From positions 10,297,501 to 10,361,500 of the forward strand of contig JAUIMM010000088.1 of assembly GCA_031769625.1 (NCBI GenBank): a DNA stretch of 64,000 nucleotides. The letters run 5' to 3'. A model generated the notes under the pieces. That model made no database searches, was not told the origin of the DNA, and was given only the letters and a program-made list of their open reading frames with translations. The stretch comes from Taudactylus pleione. Taxonomy: Eukaryota; Chordata; Amphibia; Anura; Myobatrachidae. Positions 35,601 to 47,953 of the stretch are shown piece by piece. How positions within the stretch are numbered: position 1 is the stretch's first letter; the number at the start of each line of letters is the position of its first letter. The position numbers and the translations under genes are program-made.

Positions 35601-38600
35601 CACCAAGATTGGTCAGATATGTCTGACCAGGAGATAGAGCGTTATACTGCACCCATTTTTACTATCCTGCAAGTCATGTGCTGCAGGTGTTAGTGCAGAG
35701 GATTTGACTCATAAAGGGTTCTGTATGTGGCGTCATCTGGTGCCGGCCTCTTTCACGACCCCCTTGGGCGGTTTGTTTTCTCGGGATCCTCTCAATTGCG
35801 GATCGCCGGGCGGGCCCCATTGTTGTACCTCACTTGGGGTTACTTCACCATACTGCCCTTTTCATCTCAGGGTATCTCGCAGCTTCTTGCACTCTTCCCC
35901 TGTGACACAGACTACCGCTCCCTGCAGGGGTTTTTCGCAGTATATGAATTCCCCCTGGTGCCACAATAGTCTGTCATTCCCCTTGCAGGGATTACCACAA
36001 CAGCCACCCTGGGTGGATGTTGTTTTCTACGAAACGCTAATTGGCGTGGTTGACGCCCTGTGGTTACTTCCCAGTTGGCTCTGCCATGAACTGGGTACTG
36101 TTCGGGGCTCTTTCCCTCTTACACGGGGGGAAGCCTATTTCAGGTATTATTATCCCTGCTTTAGGGCTGGTAGCAGGTCCATTCTGGTTAGAGTGAATGT
36201 TGACCTGCACCTGTATCATACACCCTCAGTATTGCGTGCCTTCGGGTTACCTGTTGCTGACTAGCGGGTGGATCGCATAGCGGGACTCTGGCTGTTGCCA
36301 GATAGGAGGTGTTACAACAGTGTTTGACCTCCTGTCCCAAATTCCCTGAGGGTCATCACGAGCCCCTCCTGGGGGGGATGGGCGTGTTACTCGTCTGATT
36401 ACAGACGTTACTATGCCTCCCATTCCTGCGTGGTCGGATTCTTCTGATCCGTAGGTGGTAACTCTGCCTGAAATCAGTATACTTGCTTTCAGGAGTTGTT
36501 ACCCATCCTACCATGGCTATAGCATGGTTGGTTAATACTATTGCATATTGGGTTGATGCATTTGTAACGTTTTTTCCCCTCCAACACGTCGGGGGTTCAA
36601 ATGTATTTGGTCGCTCACGTAATATATGCTGTTGTCATAGGTGGAAATGCCTATATTGGATACCAGTCTCCTAACTTTCAGAGTTCCGGCTGCGACTGTA
36701 TCCTCCGTAATACCCTATGGCTGCGCTCTGGGAATGCAGAGGTGCAGATACCATCTTTAGGGTTGATATTGTTTGGTCCTGACCTTGACAAGATTGTAGT
36801 AACATTGGCAGTATTACTAACGACAAGTTTACCGCTTTCAGCTATGCCCACTACAAGGCCTCAGACTAAGTCTGTTAAGTCTTTTTTGTCCTCTGGGTCA
36901 GCCTAAAGGTCTGTTTCTTCGTAGACTGTCGGCATCTACAAGGGCCGACATATCCAGTACCGAGCAGGCCTGGACTGCCAGCCGATCCTGCTTCTGAACC
37001 TACGGATATCTCTTCAGTCTGACGGGACAGGCCTACAACTGGGAGATACCGATTTTCTCAGTTCGCCCGGTATTAGTGTCAAGTTGCCGCGGCTACGTGG
37101 GTAGGAGGGTACGCCCTCTTTACAAGGGCCTTACAGATCCAGAAAGCTATGCAGTTGTTGCGGTAAGCGGAGCTAATTAGGCCATCCCCACTATCTCAGT
37201 GAGGGACTGGTTGTTCTGTTTTCTTTCTGGTGCGGTGGCTGAATGGTCCTCTTTGGCCTATTCTCTGTCTCAATTCCCTGAACCAGTTCCTAAAGCTACC
37301 TGGGCTCAGGAGGAAATCCCTATGCTCCATCATACGATGTTTGGAACCTGGGGACTTTAGGGTATCACTGGATATACAGGACGCGTGCCTACGGGTACTT
37401 ACAGAGACCTTTCCTCAGCATGGGCTGAGGTTTGCTGTATCACAGCAACACTTACAATTTTTCGGGCTCTGCCTGTTGGGACTGTCCTCAGCCCCACAGG
37501 GGTTTACCAGCGTTTTGGATTTTCTGACAGTTCTTCTGTTCCGTATATCCCAATGCTCCTGTACCTGGACGGCCTCCTGCTCTTAGCGGGATCACCGGGG
37601 TACTTTACGGCCAGGTCAGGATGACTGTGGCTTCTTCAGGGTGCAGACGTTTAATCAACGGGGAAAAAGTCCTCCCTGCATCCCTCTCTGGGTATTCTTC
37701 ATCTAGGATCCCTGCTGGATTCTCAGAATCTGAGAATTCTTCTGGCGTAAGACGGAATCTCCTCTCTTCCATTAGGAGTACATGGTTGTCTGCGCAGTCG
37801 ACAGATGTCTTTACACTCTGGGATGCATGGTGGAATGGGCTCAGTTCCATTCCAGGCCTTTCCATAATTGGCTCATCTCCAGATGGAATGAGTTTTTTTT
37901 CTGTCGGATAACTGTTCAAACGATGATGCTCTCTCCGGAGGCAAGTCGGTCCCTGTCCGGGTGGCTATGGCCATCTCGTCCAGGGTTTTCTTTGCTAGGG
38001 ACAGTGTCTGGATCGAATCCTTTTCAGTGCAGTTGGACGTCTGTCGATTCCACCCTGTCAATTAACTTACTCTGGCATAACTCTTGTTTCCCGGTGAACC
38101 TGAAAAGGTTCAGTCCGACAGGGTCAGGACAGTGGCTTCCTTTTTAGCAACACTGTTTGTTGGGTGGCAATGACAGGTATGTCACATATTCGGACATAGT
38201 CCGAGGGTCTCCTCCCGACCATCTCGGCAGCGTTCATTTCAGGAGCTCTCCATTGGGAAGCGGGAGTCCTCAGCCGTCACGACGTGCATCCCGGGGACTA
38301 GTCTCTTCCCCAAGAGAGGTTTCATCTCCTGGTGAGCAGGGGGGGCCCCCCTGAGGTGACCCTCATGGCCTTCTGACTTTATCACACTATGGTGTTACAG
38401 TTCAGCTCTGGGGATTCTGAAGCAAACTTCAGCGACTCTTTGTCGGTGAAGTGGTCCTTCCACTTTGTGTACCTGTGTTCTCCGGTCTCCCTTCTTCCTC
38501 GAGGTCTTTGGAAGTGTTTTCAATCGAGACGGAGATGCTTTCCTGCTGGTGGCTCCTGATTGCCCCAGATGTCAGGGGTACTTGGATCTTCGTAGTCTGT

Positions 38601-40756
38601 ACATCGATACTCCATCCCTGATGCTTCACTGCCCGGACCTGTTGTCTCAGGGTCCTTGGTTTTGCCTTGGACCTGGGTCGTTTGTCTTTGACTGTGTCCT
38701 TACAGTGGTCTTACGGCTTCCCTGGCTTTGTCATCGTTGGAATGATTAGAGCACATGGATCAGCTTTTGCTGGGACCTACCACAAACTGTGGCAGCCATA
38801 AATCTTATGGTATTGTACTTGTCGATACAATCCTCCGGTGTCCAGGATTTCCAGATATTCTGGCATTCCTTCCGGCTGGCTTGGGTTTCACACTTGGCCT
38901 GGTCTTCCTGACAGTGCGGATCTCTACACTGTCAGTATGGTTAAGATATGGAATTGCTTCACTCTGGTATCCAGTTCATCCTTTGGAGTGTTTTCTTGAT
39001 TATGCCTCCATTTGTCCTCCCTAGGGACTCCTTGGGAGTAAGTAGTGGTTCTTCGTTACCTCCGGGGACAGTCAATGGAACCGCTGGTTGTGATAGCCAT
39101 TACATGGTCTATTGCTTAGGCTCTCTCTTTCTCTCAGGGTGTTTATATCAACCAGGAGAGTGTCTGAATTGGGAGCGTTCTCATGTGGCTCCCTCTTCTG
39201 GAGGGCATCATGTCAGGGTGGGAGTTGCTCTCGCCCTGTGTTTCTTCTTAGTGGTTTTCAGGTTCCATATTATTCTGGAACTTATGGTACGGCCATTCTG
39301 TCCCCAGTCCTCTCGGCTGGTGTGGCCTCATTGACTGTGGTCTGGCCTCTTTGGATTTAGGTGATCCGTTCAGGTTCCTTACGGAAATCGGACTCCTTAT
39401 TGGTGGTCTGAGATTTCTGGTTTTCACAGGAAAGGATGGCCGGCCTATAACCAAATGTTGGCTTGGATGGCCTCGTAGGTCTTCCTCAGGGGCCTACCCA
39501 TGGGTTGCCTTCCTGTTGTTGATGCTTGTTTTTTCTCGGGCCATGTGACCCTCGTGTGCGGCTCGCTGTGGCGCCTCGGCTGTTTTGCCTTACTAGGTGG
39601 CCACGTGGTCTTCTGTCCACACCTTTTTAAGGTTCTAGGCATTGGTTTCCTTTGCCTCTCAGGATGCTTCCTTTTTGGCGACGGATTCTCCTCTCAGCAC
39701 AGGAGCGTCCCCACCCTTGGTTGAACTGCTTTGGGACATCCCCAAGGTCAACCCTGTGGACCCCCTATGGACCCTGAAGTAGAAAACAAGAGATATGGTA
39801 AGAACTTACCTTTGTTATCTCTGTTTCTACGAAGTCCATAGGGTCCACAGGGCGCCCGCCCTGACGCACCTGGCTTCATATGGGCTGTGTGGCTTGTCAC
39901 CGGTTTTCCGTCTCCCATTTCGGTGAGTATGGTTATTGAGTGTTCCAGTTTTCTCTCTCTTTTTCTCTCCTCCTCCGGCCTTTGGCTACTTACAAACTGA
40001 GGTGCCTCTGGCTTGGGGGTGGGGTTATAGGGAGAGTGGACCCAGTGCATCCTGGGAGCTAAAAGCTTTAACTGCGTGGTGCCCGGATTTGGTTCCCAAC
40101 CTATACCCCAAGGTCAACCCTGTGGACCCTATGGACTTCGTAGAAACAGAGATAACAAAGGTAAGTTCTTACCATATCTCTTGTTATTATTCACTTCAAA
40201 ATGACAGACTTCATGGCAATGATCGCGGGGGCTTAGCGCCGGAGGGGGGAGTAGCAGCGGCGACCGGTCGGCGCATGCGCGGGCACTTGATCACAGTATT
40301 TTTTGCGAAAATACCGTGATAAGGCTCCGAAGGGGATTAGCAGGGACAGCTTTATCGCAAGCTCTGTCCCTGCAAGGGATTTGTAGTAAATCCCTGTGAT
40401 ATTGCCTGAATTTGCAATGCGAATTCACTCGGTAATATCACACTACAATCTGCATTACCAATGCGGATTGTAGTAAATAGAGCCCATTGTCTTGGTGAGG
40501 ATGCTTCTTTAGCACTTCACATCCTATCCAGAGAAACCTGTCCTGCACAGATTAAAAAGTGGGAGGCACATATTGAAACTGTTGTAATTCCTACACCGTT
40601 CACCCGATTTGGATGTAATTACCCTCAAATTAAATCTGAAAGTCTGCAGTTAAAGCACATCTTGTTTGTTTCATTTCAAAACCATTGTGGTGGTGAATAG
40701 AGGCCAAAATCTGAAAATTCTGTCAATGTCCCAATATTTATGGACCCGACTGTATG

Positions 40757-40825
<69 letters not shown>

Positions 40826-42947
40826 CTTACTAAAAATACTCCCAAAATATATTACAGGAAGTATTTACCATCCGAGACAGAGAAGGATAAACTATAGATG
40901 ACAGACTCCCCCTTCACAGCAAATAGCAGACGGCTTCCATCCGGGCTCCAGCACCCAGTCTGATAATCAGAATACAGAGGTGTAAGGCATGTTAGGTAAG
41001 TAAACACTGATCTAGAACTGCAGTTCTACATGTGCTCCACCCTACACAACACACCTGACAGCGACCTTGGATTGTTGGCCAGCGTTCACATGTCCACTTC
41101 TGAGTCTCCCACACCCTAAAAGATACTAGCACTGTAATACTGACCACAACTGGTGTACCCACACGCCACAGGGATCTCCCCTTACCTGAACACTGAGGAT
41201 GGTGTAGCAGATAGCACTTTGCTGCCATCTGGAGACCAGGAGAGGAAAGTAACACCCCCTCCTCCAACTCTCTGTAGTGGTACGCAGCTCTCAGTAGAGA
41301 CATCCCACACCTAGGAGAACAGGGCTTGGTAAATACAGATCAAAAAACAATATATACCATAAAACAACAATGGCCTATAATAACTATATTGGTATAGTTC
41401 ACTGACCAAAAAATGTACATTCCTCGTGATCATCTGCTGTAAAATTGGCAAATTCACGGGCATGTCTATGAGGGGATATGTTCCATAAATAATAGAGAAA
41501 GAAGCCAGATAACACATGGTGCCCACAAACAAGTGTTCAGTGGTAACCTGGATCCCTTCTGACAAGTGTTCCAATTCCAAGTGTTAGATCTTAGCAGATT
41601 AATAAATTGGCTTCTTATGGTCCAGCTAACATTATCTACCTAAATTGTCCATCCATGTTAAATCTAATTTTCTTTCCTCCATCGGCCTTGACGATATGAA
41701 AGCATTTCCATGGTAGATCTAATGATATACACACACACACACACACACTTTCAAAAGAACAAAAAGAAGGAAAATAGAGTTTGCAACACAACATGGAGCA
41801 GCAGGTTCCTGTTACTCACCAACATGGCTGTGTCCACAGGGGAAGCAGACAGTAACGTTGCCCCTTTAGGAGACCAAGCAACGCTAGTGACTGGGCTGTG
41901 ACCTGGGTGGGACAGCATTTGGGCGCAGCCAGAAGATGGCCTGTCAGTTAATGACAAAATGAAAGCAATCAATCAAAGCTTACAGGCTAAATATACTGTA
42001 CCAAAACTGACAGCTTAGAATATTACAGCAATAAAGAACTAATTACACAGAGATTGAGGTCTTTACAAACAATGTTACAGACTAAATTCGATAAAATATG
42101 CACCGGGATTACTTTACTAATATAAGACTAGGGCCCTCATTCAGAGCCTCTCGCTAGCGGCAGTACGCTCGTTCCGAGCGATGTTCGCACATCTGCGCAT
42201 GCGTACGGATCGTTATACGCATGCGCGAACCAGTCAGTGCGGCCGAAATTCATGTGCTCGCAATATAGCGAATGCCTGCTATTTTGAGTGACAGAATGAG
42301 GCGTATGTGGGTGGTAACAGGGGAAGGTGTTTGAAAACGGGGGAGTGGAATTCGAACGCAGGCGTGCTTAAAGGTCAAAACGGGCGTTTTATGGGTGTGC
42401 ATAATTAATACAGCAGCGTCATTGACCACGTCACTGGGTTTTTTTTAACTCAGAACTGCTCGCAAAATAGCGGTTGAAAAAACCAACCACAAGAATAGCG
42501 AGCAGTTCATACGCTGGTCGATGTACTCGATTAATCTAATAAATAGCGGACATGACGTATGGTGCGAGCGGCCAGGGGGCGTTTTTAACAAATAAACGAG
42601 CGTATGTTTTGCTCGCTCGTTCAGACTTAGAGGTGTGAACAGACTGCAATTTGCGAACGGATCATTTGAATAGCCACCCCTTGTTTTTGAACGAATGACC
42701 GCAAATAGCGAACGGCTCTGAATCAGGCCCTAGGTACCCAAAGTCAACATATCAATAGCGGATTTCAGGGCTAGGACTAGGTCGCGATTAAGGTTAGTAG
42801 ACAAGTAAATGCAAAATCGGACTGTCAACATGATGACTGTTGCCTTAATGATTCAAATCTATAAATAGCATTGTAAGTATGCATGCACTCGGAGACAATG
42901 TGATCCCTTACATTACACCTATATATGTATATTTTAAGATGCTGTAT

Positions 42948-43000
<53 letters not shown>

Positions 43001-46000
43001 TATACAGTTTATACACACACACACACACACACACACACGATGCTACGTTACAGTATCACAGCGTTTCGCATGCAGATACAGCCGCAGTCCCACAGAATAT
43101 AACCATGCCACATATCATTTTAATCAGCATAAACTGCTTGTGCAACTTATTCGCATCGCTTTGCAAATAGGACGCATTTTAAGGGAAAAGGTCGCACAAA
43201 AAGACGCTCATTGCTACAGAGTCAGACAGCGCTCACACGTTGTGGAACACGACTTGTAGCGCACGGACGATAGATGTATGCGGACACATCTGTGTATACA
43301 TACACACACACACACACAATCACACCCCCAATCAGCAATAACATTAAAATCAGCTGCCTAATACTGTGTAGGTCCCCCCTTGTGCTGCCAAAACCGCTCT
43401 AATGTGTCGAGGCATGGACTCCACAATACATCTGATGGTGTCCTTTGGTATCTAGTGTTCCAGCTAGGCTGGTTTAGTGGCGCGGCGCGCCCTACTCGAT
43501 TTTTAAAAGGGCAAAATGCCCTTTTATAGCAGCGCAATTCTAAAACAGCCTGCCCTGAGTGTCCCGCGGGTGGGAAAAGTTGCAGCAAATGATCACCGCT
43601 GGATGAATAGACGCCGTGCGTATGCCACGCCATTTATTTACCATGAGGGGGAAGCCCCGCACCTCTGTAAGTGCTGGGCACGTCCCCAAGTGTGACAAAT
43701 TGGAGGTGTGTCACAAGGACGTGTGCCTTTATCACAAGCTTCCTGCTGGAACTCCCCGCACTCTACCCTGCCCGCAGTCTAGCAGTAACACTAGTATCTA
43801 GCACCAAGACGTTAGCAGCAGATCCTTTATGTCCTGTAAGTTGCGAGGTGGGGCCTTCATGGTTCGGACTTCTTTTTCCAGCACATACCACAGATGCTAG
43901 ATCATGTTGAGATCTGGGGAATTTAGAGGCCAAGTCAACGCCATGAACTCCGTCATGTTCCTCAAACCATGCTGAATCAAGCCCTTAGTGTTGACTTGCT
44001 GCCCAAAATATCCCACCTCTTGACAGGTACCATTGTAACAAAATAATCAATGTTATTCACGTCACTGGTTAGTGGTTTCAATGTTATGGCTGATCAGTGT
44101 ATATAGGTTTGTCTCCCCTTTAGAGAATGTAAGCTCTTACGAGCAGGGCCCTCTACCCTCTTGTGTGTCTCCTTACTTTCCTTTCATCTACTACTTACTC
44201 CCCACTAGGGCACCTAACACTTGGTTGCTTATGCTCTGTTGCTTATTTGGCCGTTATGGCAATATATATTATCCATGTCCTTCTCCTGCATTGTATTGTA
44301 TTGTACTATAAATCACTGGTTACTTGTTTATGTACTGTGTAAGGCGCTGCGGAACACTTGTGGCACCATATAAATAAACTATAATAATAATAATAATAAT
44401 AAAAACAGACCAAAAATTAAATCAGTACAAGAATGTAAACAGATAATTCATGTGGAAGCTGCAATTCATAAGTAATAACCATAGAGCTCCAGTGTGATCC
44501 TCGAGTTACCTTGTAGAAAGGGAAGTGGGGTCCACATGCCATACTAATACACAACTCTGACAGGCCACAGCCAAAATAGATGCACACAAGGGCTTCCACG
44601 CCATGCTGGCCACATCCTTCTGCAGGCGATGTTTTAATGTGGGTATTGTTGTGCTAAAACATATACAATATGACAATTTATTGCATCTCAGCAAAATATC
44701 TATATATAAAGATATAGTAACTCTTCAGGATTAAAAGAAAAGTAAAACACAGTTTATGTAGCTAGGATGTGAGGTGTTTAGTAAATGTGGCTCTGGAATG
44801 AATCAGCCCCTTCTACTGTCCATTCAAGAGCCACATTCACCATTTATATAATGAGCAAAAGTTTGAATCTCAAATCCAGTTTTCACTACCAACAATCTCC
44901 TTGTTAGTGCTGGTAATGACAGGCTGCAGTCCACAAAAGAGAAGCATGGTGGGGGATGTGCCTAACTAGCAGGCCAGGATTTCCTAAACTTAGTCCTCAA
45001 AGCAACCCCAACGGTCCAGGTTTTATGGATATTTCTGTTTGTGCAGATGATATAATCAAACTGATTGCTTACTAATCAAGTCACATGTGCTTATGCATGG
45101 ATATCCTTAAAACCTCGACTGCTAAAGATTTATTTACTAAAGGTCGATTTTAAATCGATTTAAAAATCAATCAGCATCGATGTTGTTTCTAAGGCTAAAT
45201 CAGACATTTACTAATACCTAAAATAAAAAAACAAAAACCTCAAATTGTCTGTGTGATATAGCTCCAGAAACACAATATCGATGTTGATAGATTTTCATCG
45301 ATCACAATCGACCTTTAGTAAATATACCTCTTAAGAGTGCCTGGAAAATCGAGTTTGGGAACCACTATAGCAAGCGTTAGCTTTGTCATGGTATGGAAGA
45401 TTTTAAATATAAATATACTTTTAATATTGGATAAACTTAATATTTTAATTATTTTGTTTAGTAGCTCACAACTTGAAGTCTGTCTTATGATAACACTGCT
45501 AGTCCTACTATTCAATATTTATAGACAATTTGTAGTTTAGAACCTTCACTGCAGACAAAATAATAAAAATATAATTTGTTTAAGCTCGTTGCAGGCCATG
45601 GAGGTTACCCATACTGCAGCAGTAACTCCAGCACGATGCCCTTGTATCCCAGACTTTCTACGGTACTATCTGGTGGCAAACTGAATGCCCCTTCATCCTC
45701 CAAGGTGTTGCTGGAAAGCGCTGAGGTTTCCGTCTCTCCTCAAGCATCAATAGCCATTAACCAGCTCCATGTGTGTCAATATAAAACGGAAATATATATA
45801 AATTTCTACACAGGTGGTATTATGGTCCCTCCAGCTCCTCAAACGTGTTGGCGAGGATGTGCAAGACCAGGCCACTTCCTTCCCAGAGTGGGAATGGCTG
45901 AAATTGCTGACCTTATTGTCTGCAGTCAGGAACATTTCATCTTTTAAAATACTTTCTTGCTGACAGCCCCATCACCCATGGCCTCGAACCATCAGAATAA

Positions 46001-47922
46001 GCAGATTAGACCTCCTGCATTAGGTGCCAACTACCACTTAGCTTCAGACTGGAAACAAACTGTGCACCACTCCACCAAGGTGGTCTGAATGGATCATGGC
46101 ACATATACAAGGCATAATTTCATGAGAATTCTGCTAAGTCTCAGTACACTGGGTAGCTCAATATAATGTGAAACTACACAACTCTATCTAACTCTATGAT
46201 TGGTGGGTTATTAAGTGGAGCGCTCTCCCATTCTAATACGTAATTATTATTAGGGATGTGCAGGCTCGGATAGGTTCGAGTTTGCACGTTGAGTTCGGAT
46301 TTTTCCCTCCAAAAAAACGGAACTCAGAAAGAGGCTAAACATCATCTTACATGGACGAACATAATCATTCCTGGACTTTTCCCTAATTATTATTATAACT
46401 TTTTTTTTTTATTCATTCAAGAGGATTTCATTTTTGGATGCAAAGTATAACAAAAACCATCAGTCGCTAATTTTACCTAGGGGCTGCGCCCCCTTCTCCC
46501 CCTCCCAATAAAATCTGACTTCCCATTGGAAGCGCTCTTTGCTAATCACAGCTGGATTTGGCATTCCCAGGGGGGAGGTGTTTTCTCTGTCTAGGACAGG
46601 GGTTTTCAACCCGTGGCCCGCGGGCCATGGGTGGCCCTTGGAGCTGTTCCTTGTGGCCCGCCGATGGTTAGTGTAGTGCGGACCGCTGTGAGTGCGGTCC
46701 GCACTACACAGTAATAGACACACCGGCACCAGGCAGTACACTCGTACAACCTCGCGGCTGTGTGTTTGTTTTGCCAGCCAATGAGAGTCAGACAGACTCT
46801 TTTGGCTGCTGCACCCATGGCCAGAGCCTGGCTGGAGCTCACTCATGAGCTCCGCCTTCCGGCTGCCGTAGTGGGTGATGGGAGAGACGTCATGATGTCT
46901 CTCCCATAGTGCAGAGCGGGCCAGGACGGTGGAGCGGACAGCGGCAGGCACAGGGATTCAAGTAAGTGTTGTTTATTTTGTTTTTGTGTCTTTGTCATAT
47001 ATATGTAAGGGGCACTGCATAGGGGTACTACTACTGGGGGGCACTACATAGGGGGAGGACCACTACTGTGGGGCACTGCATAGGGTGGACCACTACTGGG
47101 GGCATTATATAAGGGGCACTGCATAGAGGGGACCACTACTGGGGGCACTGCAGAAGGGGGGGGACACCACTACTGGGGGCACTGCAGAAGGGAGGGGGAC
47201 CACTACTGGGGGCACTGCAGAAGGGGGGGGGGGGACCACTACTGGGGGCACTGCAGAAGGGGGGGGGGGGGACCACTACTGGGGGCACTGCCGAAGGGGG
47301 CAGTTATGGGACATTATTGTTTGAGGATGGGGGCAACTGACATAATTAATGGAGGAGGAGGAGGGAGAGTTATGGGGCATAATTATAATTGTGGGAGGAG
47401 GGGGACCATTCTGGGACCTAATTAAAATTGTAGGAGGGGGCAGTTATGGGACATAATTGTGTGAGGAAGAGGCAGAGTCTAAATACAGCAGTATAGCTTA
47501 GTAGGCCTCGAGCTTCGCTTAATTTTTTAACGTGGCCCACACTGTCTTAGAGGTTGAAGACCACTGGCCTAGGACTTCAAGTCCAGACTGCAATTAGTAG
47601 AGTGAGCGCTTTGAATAGGAATCAACTTCCCTTGCTATAATGACAGCCCATACTGGCTCCTAGGGGCTGCAGCCGATGCAGTGCCTTGAAGCCTGGGCTA
47701 CTTGTTAATTAGAGCACGTGTGCAGGCTTGCAATCCTGCGCATGCACACAAGCCCCGCATGCAGACTGCCCGGGAAGTAAAGGCAGGAGCCGCTTACAAC
47801 ACAATAGAAATAGAGGTCGGTGAGGTGGTTTCAAAATAACAAGGAAAGGAATGGGAGGTAAGCATGATATAGGTGCAATGCTTGTTTTTATTGTCACACT
47901 GATGTTCCCACAATACATTTAC

Positions 47923-47953
<31 letters not shown>

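Larger units (their letters stand above)
34378..40185 (+). mobile_element. DIRS-like element D, decayed interior with pristine ends
   Basis: ITRs at about 34387-34535 and 39995-40135 appear identical over roughly 140 bp, including the segment GGTTGGGAACCAAATCCGGG. The internal complementary region at 39740-39851 also matches both ends. By contrast gag, RT and recombinase are recognisable only as scattered pieces. It is antisense within AAAS intron 11, making up about 5.8 of the 6.6 kb between exons 12 and 11. Confidence 0.92.

Noticed and set aside
45576..45947. Possible extra AAAS exon in intron 6
   Set aside because: Exons 6 and 7 already join in phase and give continuous aladin sequence; this segment matches nothing in aladin.
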